A stretch of DNA of 13,726 nucleotides from Deltaproteobacteria bacterium (GCA_019307805.1 JAFDIX010000214.1:1-13726); one strand, 5' to 3'. Positions 5,715 through 13,007 are shown, counted from the stretch's first letter. Program-made: numbers and translations. Notes: generated by a model from the sequence alone, not told the origin.

Positions 5715-6801
5715 TGCAGCAGGGTGGGCCGATCACCCCTCCTGCCTCCACCAGGGTCTCAAGGATTCCTTCCTGAATTGCCTCCCGGTAGATTTTTGAA
5801 GAACCGGGAATGACGATGAACCGGGTTCCCTTGGCCGTTGTTTTTCCTTTGAGGATTTCGGCTGCCGTGCGCAGGTCATCCAGGCGTCCATTGGTGCACG
5901 ACCCGATGAAAACCTGGTCAATGGGGATGTCCCCGGCCTGGGAGATATGCCGAACATTGTCCGGTGAATGGGGAAAGGCCACCTGCGGTTCTATCTGGCC
6001 CACATCTATCTGCATCACGCTCTCGTAGGTTGCATCCGCATCGCCGGTGTAGTATACGGGCTCCCGCTTTGCCCGCTGGGCAACGTAGTTGCGGGTAATT
6101 TCATCCGGCTCAATAATACCACTCTTGCCGCCGGCCTCCACAGCCATGTTGCACATGGTAAGTCGCTGGTCCATGGGGAGTGTCTCAATGACCGGGCCTG
6201 CAAACTCCAGGGTCTTGTAGGTGGCGCCGTCTACGCCCAACTGACCGATGGTGAACAGTATAAGGTCCTTTCCACCGACCCATTTCCGCAGTTTTCCCTC
6301 GTACTCCACACGGATCGTTGGCGGGACCCGGAGCCATGTCCGGCCCGTCGCCATAATCACACCGATATCCGTGCTCCCGACCCCGCTTGAAAATGCACCA
6401 AGGGCCCCATAGGTGCATGTATGGCTATCGGCCCCAATGACCAGATCCCCGGGGAGGACCAGCCCCTTTTCGGGAAGGATGACATGCTCTATGCCCCCCT
6501 GCCCCAACTCAATATAGTGTTTGATGCCCTGGGCCTCGGCAAATTCCTTCATTACCTTGGCCTGCTCGGCCGAGGGGATGTCCTTGTTGGGAACAAAATG
6601 GTCTGACACCAGGGCGATCTTTTCGGTATCAAAGACCTTCTCCACCCCTATCTCCCGGCACACATCGATGGCCAGGGGGGCGGTAATGTCGTTGGCAAGG
6701 GCCAAATCCACCTGGGCGGAAATCAAATCTCCCGGCGCCACAGAATCAAGATTCGTATGGGCCGCCAGAATCTTCTCGGTAATGTTCATAGGTCTCGTCA
6801 T
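5590..6801 (-). CDS. leuC: 3-isopropylmalate dehydratase large subunit, deleted and frameshifted near the C-terminus
   Basis: LeuC is the aconitase-family, [4Fe-4S]-bearing subunit of isopropylmalate isomerase. The open frame has 403 codons. Residues 1-360 are a normal LeuC: SDHFVPNKDI, GADSHTCTYGALGAFSSGVGS, and the first cluster cysteine, C302 in GSCTNGR. At VIGPP (356-360) the family continues with a T-C-G-P-C motif and GGHMG. Here only TGC TGC A remains before the RAVSTTNR part, so about 44 bp are missing and the frame shifts. The CxxC pair of cluster ligands is lost. The last ~40 codons (LSGSDGTSQKRGLSGGSCGG and onward) are out-of-frame translation, not a real domain. The product should be inactive unless the lesion is an error. 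The start at 6801 has GGAG 6 nt upstream, 21 nt after the leuA stop. Confidence 0.92.
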   Translation of the reverse strand: MTRPMNITEKILAAHTNLDSVAPGDLISAQVDLALANDITAPLAIDVCREIGVEKVFDTEKIALVSDHFVPNKDIPSAEQAKVMKEFAEAQGIKHYIELGQGGIEHVILPEKGLVLPGDLVIGADSHTCTYGALGAFSSGVGSTDIGVIMATGRTWLRVPPTIRVEYEGKLRKWVGGKDLILFTIGQLGVDGATYKTLEFAGPVIETLPMDQRLTMCNMAVEAGGKSGIIEPDEITRNYVAQRAKREPVYYTGDADATYESVMQIDVGQIEPQVAFPHSPDNVRHISQAGDIPIDQVFIGSCTNGRLDDLRTAAEILKGKTTAKGTRFIVIPGSSKIYREAIQEGILETLVEAGGVIGPPCCTGRFNNQQELSGSDGTSQKRGLSGGSCGGCGFGGSGKDRIS

Positions 6802-6822
6802 TGTTCACTCCATTGTTTTCTT

Positions 6823-8367
6823 TCACAGCGCACTCTCATTAAGTGACAACCTGGGATTTTGCTTCAGATACTCCAACCGGTTCAGGCCATGAATAAAGGC
6901 CTTGGCACTTGCCGTAATGATGTCCGGGTCTGCACCTTTGCCAAGGGCCACCACACCGTTTTCCTTAAGACGGACGGTCACTTCTCCCTGGGCGTCCATC
7001 CCGCCGCTGATGGCAGTGACCGAAAACCGAAGCAGACTGGAATGGGTCCCTGTCATTTTGGCAATGGTATTGAAGGTGGCATCAATGGGGCCGACGCCGA
7101 ATCCTGCACTCTGGGCCTCCTCGCCGTCAATGCGCAGCTTGACCGTTGCCGTGGGCACCGCCACCGTGCCGCTCACCACATTGAGATATTCGAGCTGGAA
7201 GCGGCTCGGCACCCGCAGGATCTCTTCGGCCACCAACACCTCGATATCCTCATCAAGGATCTCCTTGCGTTTGTCCGCCAGTTCCTTGAATCTGTCAAAC
7301 AGCCGGTTGAGGTCATCCCCATCAATCTCGTAGCCCATGTCTGTAAGCTTCTGTTTGAAGGCATGTCTGCCGGAGTGCTTGCCGATCACCATACGATTGC
7401 TCTTGAGCCCAACGGTTTCCGGCTCCATGATTTCATAGGTCATTTTGTTCTTCAGCACCCCGTCCTGGTGGATGCCCGCCTCGTGGGCAAAGGCATTTGC
7501 GCCGACAATGGCCTTATTCGGCTGAACCACAATCCCTGTAACCATACTCACCAGCCGGCTCGTAGGATAGATCTCCCGGGTATCCAGGTTCGTTTCAAGC
7601 TGCAGGTGTTCCCTGCGTGTAAAGAGGCTCATCGCCACCTCTTCCAGGGAAGTGTTCCCGGCCCTCTCTCCGATGCCGTTGATGGTGACCTCGGCCTGCC
7701 GCGCTCCCGCCTCGAGCCCGGCCAGGGTGTTGGCCGTAGCCAGACCCAGGTCATTGTGACAGTGGATGCTCAACACCGTCCTGTCCATGTTGGGGGTATT
7801 CTCGCGGACGTAGGCGACAAGTCTGCCGAATTCGTCAGGCACCGCGTAACCCACCGTATCCGGGAGATTCACCGTGGTTGCCCCCGCCTCAATGGCAGCC
7901 CCAAAGACCCGACAGAGATAATCCGGGTCACTGCGGGAACCATCCTCTGCTGAGAATTCCACATTGTCGGTGAATGATTTGGCATGGCGGACCGCCTCTA
8001 TGGTCGCCTCGACCACCTCGTCCCGCGTCATCCGGAGCTTGTGTTCCAGGTGAATATCCGAGGTGGCGATAAAGGTGTGTATCCTGGGATTGACCGCGTC
8101 CTTAATGGCCCCCCAGGCAAGGTCAATATCTTCTTTCGAGGCCCTGGCCAGTGCCGTTACCTGGCATTTTTTAATTTTCCCGGCAATGAGCTTCACGGCT
8201 TCAAAATCACCCGGCGACGCTGCCGGGAAACCCGCCTCCATGGCATCCACTCCCAGCTTTTCAAGCTGTATGGCCAGCCGGAGTTTTTCCGCGGCATTCA
8301 TACTGGCTCCCGGGGACTGCTCACCATCCCTCAGGGTTGTATCGAAAATAACGATTCGGTTTGACAT
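6823..8367 (-). CDS. leuA: 2-isopropylmalate synthase
   Basis: LeuA condenses acetyl-CoA with 2-ketoisovalerate, the committed step of leucine synthesis. The 514-residue protein has the DRE-TIM barrel signature FDTTLRDGEQSPGA at 8-21 (Arg13, Asp14) and the metal-binding HCHND at 202-206. The substrate-specificity stretch GERAGNTSLEEV and the HEAGIHQDG motif are also present. A C-terminal LeuA allosteric domain follows from about 385 (LEYLNVVSGT to SAKAFIHGLNRLEYL), where leucine usually binds for feedback inhibition. AAGGAGG lies 7 nt before the ATG, an excellent Shine-Dalgarno. It is 75 bp downstream of cimA and 21 bp upstream of leuC. The HxH, DRE and regulatory parts are intact. Confidence 0.96.
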   Translation of the reverse strand: MSNRIVIFDTTLRDGEQSPGASMNAAEKLRLAIQLEKLGVDAMEAGFPAASPGDFEAVKLIAGKIKKCQVTALARASKEDIDLAWGAIKDAVNPRIHTFIATSDIHLEHKLRMTRDEVVEATIEAVRHAKSFTDNVEFSAEDGSRSDPDYLCRVFGAAIEAGATTVNLPDTVGYAVPDEFGRLVAYVRENTPNMDRTVLSIHCHNDLGLATANTLAGLEAGARQAEVTINGIGERAGNTSLEEVAMSLFTRREHLQLETNLDTREIYPTSRLVSMVTGIVVQPNKAIVGANAFAHEAGIHQDGVLKNKMTYEIMEPETVGLKSNRMVIGKHSGRHAFKQKLTDMGYEIDGDDLNRLFDRFKELADKRKEILDEDIEVLVAEEILRVPSRFQLEYLNVVSGTVAVPTATVKLRIDGEEAQSAGFGVGPIDATFNTIAKMTGTHSSLLRFSVTAISGGMDAQGEVTVRLKENGVVALGKGADPDIITASAKAFIHGLNRLEYLKQNPRLSLNESAL

Positions 8368-8442
8368 GGGATAACCTCCTTGTTTCTCTGCTCTTCCTAT
8401 TGTCTGAAAATGAAAATTCGCTCCGTTCCTTTGTCTGGTAAG

Positions 8443-10107
8443 CTATCCCCTAAGGACCCCCCGCAGATTCCCATGGGGCTGGGTATCTGCGGCAGGTTTC
8501 TCCCTGTCCTGTGTTTCTTCTTTTTCCATGGTCTCCTGCCCGATTAATCCCTTTGACAGCTTGTACTGGACACTGTCCACCAGGGCCTGCCAGCTTGCCT
8601 CGATGACGTTCTGGGACACCCCGATGGTGGACCAGATTTCCCGTGAATCCCTGGACTCGATCTGGACCCTCACCTTTGCAGCGGTGCCGTCGGTCCCCTC
8701 GATCACCCGAACCTTGAAATCCACCAGGCCCATTTCTTCGATCTGGGGGAAAAACTTATTGAGGGCCTTGCGCAGGGCGTTGTCAAGGGCATTCACCGGC
8801 CCCTCCCCCTCGGCCGCTGTGATCTCATGGTCATCCCCCACGGAGATCTTGATGGTTGCCTGGGAGGTGCTCGCTCCGGTGCGGTTTTTCTCGATGGTGA
8901 CCCTGAAGGATTCGAGTTGAAAAGGCTCCTCGAACTGTCCGGTCACTTTCTTGATCAGGAGTTCCAGGGACCCCTCAGCCGCATCGAATTCGTATCCCTG
9001 ATCCTCCAGCCGCTTGATCTCCTCCACGATCCTCTGGCTGTCATAACCGTTCCCGCCCAGGGTGATATCCATCTCCCGTGTCTTGTACTCAATATTGCTC
9101 TTTCCCGACAGGTCCGATACCAGAACCCGCCTGCGGTTCCCCACCTGTTCGGGTTCCAGGTGCTCGTAGGCAGTCGGATTTTTTAAAATGGCGCTCACAT
9201 GGACGCCGCCCTTGTGGGCAAAGGCACTCTTCCCCACAAAGGGCCGCTGGTTCAGCGGTGGCACGTTGGCCACTTCACTGACATAGCGGGAGAGTTCTGT
9301 CAGTTTCTCGAGGTCTTCGGACGGCAGGCAGGAGTGGCCCATTTTCAGTTGGAGATTCCCCAAAACCGCGACCAGGTCCGCATTTCCACAGCGCTCCCCA
9401 TATCCGTTAATGGTCCCCTGTACCATGGTTGCGCCTGCCTGAACCGCTACCAGGGAATTGGCAAGGGCCAGGCCGCAGTCATTGTGGGCATGGATGCCAA
9501 GGGGCACCTTTATCTGTGCAGCCACTTCTTCCACGGTGGCCTGTATTTCATGAGGCAGGCTCCCTCCGTTGGTGTCGCACAGGACAATAATCCCGGCTCC
9601 CCCCCTGGCAGCCGCGTTGACCGTTTCCAGTGCGTAGGCGGGATTGCGTTTGTAACCATCAAAGAAATGTTCTGCATCATAGATCACTTCCCGCCCCTGT
9701 TGTCCCAGGTAGGACAGGGTCTCTTCAATCATGGCCAGGTTTTCCTCCAGAGTCACCCCGAGGATATCCGTGGCATGGAGATCCCAGCTCTTCCCAAAAA
9801 TAGTCAAGGTCTCCACTTCCGTACTCAGGAGGGCCTTGATGTTCTCATCATCTTCCGGGTGGGTCCTGCTGCGCCTCGTGCTTCCAAAGGCCGTGAGCCG
9901 GGCTTTGTGAAACCGGACTTTGCGGGCCATCTCAAAGAAGCGCGCGTCCTTGGGGTTGGAACCGGGCCACCCCCCTTCCACATAATGAATCCCGAACCCA
10001 TCAAGCTTCTTTGCTATTCGAAGTTTATCCTCGGCCGACAGGTTGACCTGTTCCCCCTGGGTTCCATCCCTGAGGGTCGTGTCATAGAGAAAGATTTGCT
10101 TTGCCAT
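8443..10107 (-). CDS. cimA: (R)-citramalate synthase
   Basis: CimA joins acetyl-CoA and pyruvate to (R)-citramalate, which LeuCD and an isopropylmalate dehydrogenase then carry to 2-oxobutyrate for isoleucine. It replaces threonine deaminase. The 554-residue protein has the DRE-TIM start YDTTLRDGTQGEQV at 8-21, HYVEGGWPGSNPKD, the CDTNGG motif and HAHND at 206-210. A LeuA-type dimer/regulatory domain follows from about 400. GGWPGSNPKD and CDTNGG separate this CimA type from LeuA. The last ~30 residues (EKEETQDREKPAADTQPHG) are a polar tail beyond the domain. GGAG lies 8 nt before the ATG. It is the first structural gene behind the leader and attenuator, as expected for the entry enzyme of the isoleucine branch. 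Confidence 0.96.
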   Translation of the reverse strand: MAKQIFLYDTTLRDGTQGEQVNLSAEDKLRIAKKLDGFGIHYVEGGWPGSNPKDARFFEMARKVRFHKARLTAFGSTRRSRTHPEDDENIKALLSTEVETLTIFGKSWDLHATDILGVTLEENLAMIEETLSYLGQQGREVIYDAEHFFDGYKRNPAYALETVNAAARGGAGIIVLCDTNGGSLPHEIQATVEEVAAQIKVPLGIHAHNDCGLALANSLVAVQAGATMVQGTINGYGERCGNADLVAVLGNLQLKMGHSCLPSEDLEKLTELSRYVSEVANVPPLNQRPFVGKSAFAHKGGVHVSAILKNPTAYEHLEPEQVGNRRRVLVSDLSGKSNIEYKTREMDITLGGNGYDSQRIVEEIKRLEDQGYEFDAAEGSLELLIKKVTGQFEEPFQLESFRVTIEKNRTGASTSQATIKISVGDDHEITAAEGEGPVNALDNALRKALNKFFPQIEEMGLVDFKVRVIEGTDGTAAKVRVQIESRDSREIWSTIGVSQNVIEASWQALVDSVQYKLSKGLIGQETMEKEETQDREKPAADTQPHGNLRGVLRG

Positions 10108-10127
10108 GTGAATTGCTCCGGGTAGTC

Positions 10128-10169
10128 AAAAAAAAATCCGTTATCAGGCTTGGCCTGATAACGGATTTT
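10128..10169 (-). terminator. Intrinsic terminator of the attenuator before cimA
   Basis: Read in the transcript direction (minus), a 17-bp perfect stem is formed by AAAATCCGTTATCAGGC (10169-10153) and its complement (10149-10133) around a 3-nt loop. It runs into an uninterrupted T-tract of nine (10136-10128). It ends 20 nt before the cimA ATG, so without readthrough no gene of the run would be transcribed. Its 5' arm (10161-10152) can pair instead with the end of the leader peptide (10208-10199). Confidence 0.92.
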
Positions 10170-10208
10170 GTGAGGATCGCTCTTAAATCATTTAGTCATT
10201 ATCAGGCC
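10152..10208 (-). promoter_or_regulatory. Antiterminator pairing (alternative to terminator)
   Basis: On the minus strand GGCCTGATAA at 10208-10199 (codons 34-37 of the leader peptide) is a perfect 10-nt complement of TTATCAGGCC at 10161-10152, the 5' arm of the terminator hairpin. The two pairings exclude each other. A ribosome stalled at the Leu run (codons 21-25) leaves this segment free to form the antiterminator. A ribosome reaching the stop codon 40 covers it and lets the terminator form. Confidence 0.8.
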
Positions 10209-10307
10209 GGGGCATCTGGTATGGATAAGCCCAAGAAGTAGCAATAGGGGTACAAGGACTCCTATTGCGCTGCTAATGACGATAATGCTGTGGTTCAAAT
10301 ACATCAT
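10188..10307 (-). CDS. Branched-chain amino acid operon leader peptide
   Basis: A 39-codon ORF runs from ATG at 10307-10305 (or the second ATG at 10304) to TGA at 10190-10188. It reads MMYLNHSIIVISSAIGV, then LVPLLLLLGLI, then HTRCPGLIMTK. Ile, Val and Leu make up about half the codons, with an Ile-Ile-Val-Ile cluster at 8-11 and five consecutive Leu codons at 21-25 (CTA TTG CTA CTT CTT). CAGGTG about 10 nt upstream is a fair Shine-Dalgarno. It ends about 20 nt before the terminator hairpin that precedes cimA, and its last codons can pair with that hairpin. This is the layout of an ilv/leu attenuator leader; the peptide itself probably has no function beyond being translated. It resembles E. 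coli IlvL/LeuL in type, not in sequence. Confidence 0.88.
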   Translation of the reverse strand: MMYLNHSIIVISSAIGVLVPLLLLLGLIHTRCPGLIMTK

Positions 10308-10345
10308 AATTTTTAAACACCTGAATAATCGAAACTGAATATATA

Positions 10346-10374
10346 CCCTTATTATAGGAAAAACCCCCTGTCAA
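10346..10374 (-). promoter_or_regulatory. Probable promoter of the branched-chain run
   Basis: A perfect TTGACA lies at 10374-10369 on the minus strand and a perfect TATAAT at 10356-10351, but only 12 bp separate them, too few for a normal sigma-70 promoter. At 17 bp spacing the -10 would be TAAGGG (10351-10346), which is weak. The region is AT-rich and sits about 40-65 bp before the leader peptide, so a promoter here is very likely. Which elements pair is uncertain. Confidence 0.5.
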
Positions 10375-10420
10375 CTACTTTTTTTCAATTGTCCCTTCCG
10401 TGGATACCTCGACGCGGCAC

Positions 10421-10480
10421 ACGGCACAAGGCGTACGGCACACGCGTCAGACATCCCTTGCGCCGTGCACCTTATGCCGT
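10421..10480. repeat. Imperfect inverted repeat, ACGGCAC type
   Basis: Two 21-bp arms at 10421-10441 and 10460-10480 are reverse complements at 17 of 21 positions, with an 18-bp spacer. The unit ACGGCACAAGG is a degenerate intergenic repeat. It lies upstream of the cimA promoter, in a gap of about 330 bp (10375-10706) that shows no gene. Confidence 0.5.
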
Positions 10481-10593
10481 CATCCATGCCCAAGGGTTCT
10501 GAATCGGAGAGCCAGCGCCACTGGAGGCTGATGGGAAATCCCCAGATGCAAGGCATCCGAAACCGGGGACCCGCCCGCAGGGTGGGGAGTCCT

Positions 10594-10700
10594 CGCGAAG
10601 CGCGGACAAATCCCGAGGAATGAGGCGTACATATAGGTACGCTGCAGTGACGAGGGATGAGGATAATCCGCCTGAGGCGGACCGATGGGGGTTTTCCGAC
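10594..10700. repeat. Interspersed palindromic repeat block after the B3/B4 gene
   Basis: This stretch contains several small palindromes: GCGTAC at 10625-10630 with GTACGC at 10637-10642, TCCGCC at 10667-10672 with GGCGGA at 10676-10681, and an outer ATCCC at 10610-10614 with GGGAT at 10654-10658. From memory, similar GAATGAGGCGTAC ... GTACGC ... CAGTGACGAG blocks recur between genes in Desulfobacterota. I cannot verify that here. It begins just past the stop of the minus-strand gene to the right and may form part of its transcript end. Confidence 0.45.
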
Positions 10701-10706
10701 TGCCTC

Positions 10707-11363
10707 CTAATAGACTTCAATCCCTTCCGGGATACCTCCCCCAAATTCCTTCATGGTCTCCGCGGCAATGCCCAGCCCGTGCTGGATATGACTTGCCTCG
10801 ATCCCGGGAATACCATAGGCATAGAAAAGGACATTTCGGGTCTCCTCCCGAACCCTTGTCTTTTCGTCCGCCCCCTGGCAGAGCACACAGACAATTTCCT
10901 TCCCATCCCTCAGAACGATTTCCCCTTTCTTTGTGGTCATTTCCCTTCCCCCCATACCATTGCAGATTTCTCCTTCCCGGGCCACATCCAGAATCAAATC
11001 TCCATCAAAACAGTCAAAGTCTGTCACCGCCACCAGAATCCCGGCACACATCTCCGCCATGAAATGGGCATCCACCATGAGGTTATAGCGGGGAAATCCG
11101 CTGTGAATAGTCCTTTTCAGATGCTTTGGCAAGGGGCATGGAAACCCAAAATCATCAAAGAAAAGATCATAGGTGCCTATCCTGTGAGAAATCTCCGCCA
11201 GGGTCTCCCGCTTTCTCATCTTCCGCAGCACCTTCCTTTTGTACTGATCAAAACCCGGAGGATTGAGAGGGGTTTGACACCCGGTAATGAGGGTCAGCCC
11301 AAAGGCCGTTCCGGGATACCTTCTTTCATAGTCTTCTGATTTTTTGAAATTCCTGAAAGCCAT
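10707..11363 (-). CDS. B3/B4 tRNA-binding-domain protein, function unknown
   Basis: A 218-residue protein without signal peptide or membrane segments. The central part (about 88-180: PRYNLMVDAHFMAEMCAGIL, the following aspartate-rich stretch, then GEIVLRDGKEIVCVLCQGAD and TRNVLFYAYGIPGI) resembles the B3/B4 domain of the phenylalanyl-tRNA synthetase beta chain. Stand-alone B3/B4 proteins are common; some are thought to edit or bind aminoacyl-tRNA or amino acids, but their roles are poorly known. GGGAGGG lies 4 nt before the ATG. It is transcribed in the same direction as cimA but is separated from it by ~600 bp including the promoter, so it is probably its own unit. Domain assignment rests on pattern recognition. 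Confidence 0.7.
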   Translation of the reverse strand: MAFRNFKKSEDYERRYPGTAFGLTLITGCQTPLNPPGFDQYKRKVLRKMRKRETLAEISHRIGTYDLFFDDFGFPCPLPKHLKRTIHSGFPRYNLMVDAHFMAEMCAGILVAVTDFDCFDGDLILDVAREGEICNGMGGREMTTKKGEIVLRDGKEIVCVLCQGADEKTRVREETRNVLFYAYGIPGIEASHIQHGLGIAAETMKEFGGGIPEGIEVY

Positions 11364-11698
11364 GCGCCCTCCCTCGAGTATCTCATTTTGATTCCGGGAA
11401 ATACTTTAACCCCATTCCCTCTTTTTCCCATAACTTTTTGTTGCAAATGAAAGACGAATGCCCGATGCTGACTCCGAAAATCCCCCCAACCCCCCTTTAT
11501 TAAAGGGGGGCATCACAGACGCAGCCGAAGCCGGGTCCGCTGCAGGCGGGTGTAAAACGACTCGACATGAACTCGCCGAATGTGGGGATCGAGGGGGAAT
11601 GAGAGCTGAAGTACCTTTGGCCATCCCCCTTTTTTAAAGGGGGATCGAGGGGGATTTCCTTGAATGCCCATCTTTTCCGGAGAAGGTAAACAATTCTT
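11364..11698. repeat. Divergent gap with two inverted CCCCCTTT hairpins
   Basis: No gene is seen in this 335-bp gap between the divergent B3/B4 and MFS genes. It holds two related hairpin repeats in opposite orientation. One is CCCCCCTTTA at 11490-11499 with its complement at 11501-11510. The other is ATCCCCCTTT at 11623-11632 with its complement at 11636-11645. Each has an extra AAATCCCCC-type arm outside it (from 11478; to 11657). The ~112 bp between the hairpins could be the body of a small non-autonomous element. Promoters for the two genes should be here, but none stands out. Confidence 0.55.
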
Positions 11699-12982
11699 AT
11701 GAACAGCGTGTTGCAATCTCGCAGGATCTATTACGGTTGGGTCATCGTCGGAATCGGCCTCCTTTCCATGGGTTTCTGGTTTGGAATCAGGGCCACTTTC
11801 TCTGTTTTTTATGTGGCCCTCCTGGAGGAGTTTTCCTGGGGCAGGGGGGAATCGGCAGGGGTTCAGTCCGCGGCACTGATCACCTATACCTTCATGGCCC
11901 CCTTTATAGGCGGCCTGATTGACCGCTACGGACCTCGCCGCATCATTCTTCCGGGAATTGTGATACTCTCGCTGGGGCTGGCCCTGTGTGCCTCGGTCAA
12001 TTCACTGGCACAGTTCTACCTCTTTTACGGTGTCGTGGTGGGGGCCGGCGTGACGAGCATCAGCATTGTCTCCTACACCCCCATCCTTGCCCACTGGTTC
12101 GAAAAAAAGCGCGGCCTTGCCAGCGGTATAGCCGTTTCCGGCTCCGGACTCGGCACCTTTCTCCTGGTGCCCTTCTCCCAATACTTCATTATCCAGTGGG
12201 GATGGCGTTCCACCTTTTTGGCTTGGGGGGTCCTTGTCTTTATCATCCTCTTCCCGGTGACACTCCTGTTTCTGAGGTACAGGCCCCAGGACATGGGCCT
12301 TCTCCCGGATGGTCTTCAAAAACCCCTGCAAAAGCCTGACGTTCAATCAGAAGAGAGGGCCCCCAGCCCCCCGGGCCGGGAATGGACCCTTCGGCATGTC
12401 ATAAAATCGGGGAGGTTCTGGTGTCTTGTCGCCTTTACCGCGCTATCCCTGGTCGGCGTCTATATTATCTTTGTCCATAGTGTTCGCTTTCTTGTGGATA
12501 TGGGCGTCGACAAGATGAAGGCCGCATACATCCTTGCCCTTGTCGGTATCATTTCATCTCTCTTTCGCATTTTTTGGGGAGGGATCTCTGACCGTATCGG
12601 CCGTGAAATCACCTTTACCATGGGCATGTTTTGTGCCTGCATGGGTGTTCTTTCCCTGATCCTGCTGATTCATACCATGGAGCCGTGGTGTGTGTACGTC
12701 TTCATGGGCTTTTTCGGAGCGGGCTGGGGGGCAACGGCACCCATGTTCATGGCCGCGGCAACCGATATATTCAAAGGAAGGATATTCGGACTCATCTACG
12801 GCATCGTAGAAGCCGGCATAGGCATTGCGGGCGCCTTTGGGTCCTGGATCGGCGGATTTGTATATGACCGCACCCAAAGTTATCAGTGGGCCTTTGTGAT
12901 TGCCTTTGCCGCTTTTGCATTGGCCTGTTTCTTCATGTGGTTCGCTGCGCCGCGCAAATCCAATCCCATCAAAACACCTTGA
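11699..12982 (+). CDS. MFS transporter, oxalate/formate or monocarboxylate type
   Basis: A 427-residue inner-membrane carrier of the major facilitator superfamily with about 12 hydrophobic segments and a polar central loop near residues 205-230. The N-terminus has the YYGWVIVGIG motif typical of the OFA/monocarboxylate-transporter branch. The loop motif GGLIDRYGPRR follows near 72-82 and is echoed by GGISDRIGRE in the second half. That branch usually moves organic anions such as oxalate, formate, lactate or short-chain acids by symport or antiport; the substrate here cannot be read from sequence. GAAGG lies 12 nt before the ATG, a loose Shine-Dalgarno. The next gene, 160 bp on, is a FadR-type regulator that may control it. 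No lesions are seen. Confidence 0.88.
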   Translation: MNSVLQSRRIYYGWVIVGIGLLSMGFWFGIRATFSVFYVALLEEFSWGRGESAGVQSAALITYTFMAPFIGGLIDRYGPRRIILPGIVILSLGLALCASVNSLAQFYLFYGVVVGAGVTSISIVSYTPILAHWFEKKRGLASGIAVSGSGLGTFLLVPFSQYFIIQWGWRSTFLAWGVLVFIILFPVTLLFLRYRPQDMGLLPDGLQKPLQKPDVQSEERAPSPPGREWTLRHVIKSGRFWCLVAFTALSLVGVYIIFVHSVRFLVDMGVDKMKAAYILALVGIISSLFRIFWGGISDRIGREITFTMGMFCACMGVLSLILLIHTMEPWCVYVFMGFFGAGWGATAPMFMAAATDIFKGRIFGLIYGIVEAGIGIAGAFGSWIGGFVYDRTQSYQWAFVIAFAAFALACFFMWFAAPRKSNPIKTP

Positions 12983-13007
12983 CAAAAATAGATATTACTT
13001 TTAAATA
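12979..13007 (+). promoter_or_regulatory. Sigma-70-type promoter for the GntR gene
   Basis: TTGACA at 12979-12984 and TAAATA at 13002-13007 are separated by exactly 17 bp. The -35 overlaps the TGA stop of the MFS gene. It is the best promoter match in the window and would start transcription near 13014, about 130 nt before the regulator start codon. Confidence 0.6.

Noticed and set aside
5590..5715. Gly/Cys/Ser-rich C-terminus of the leuC ORF as a new domain
   Set aside because: It is simply the real LeuC C-terminus translated in the wrong frame after the deletion.
6859..7953. 364-codon plus-strand open frame
   Set aside because: It is antisense to leuA, is rich in His and Gly from reversed codons, and has no domain.
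9199..10125. 308-codon plus-strand open frame
   Set aside because: It is antisense to cimA, and the cimA motifs on the other strand are clear.
10351..10374. TTGACA and TATAAT as one consensus promoter
   Set aside because: The spacing of 12 bp is too short for sigma-70; kept only as a probable promoter region.
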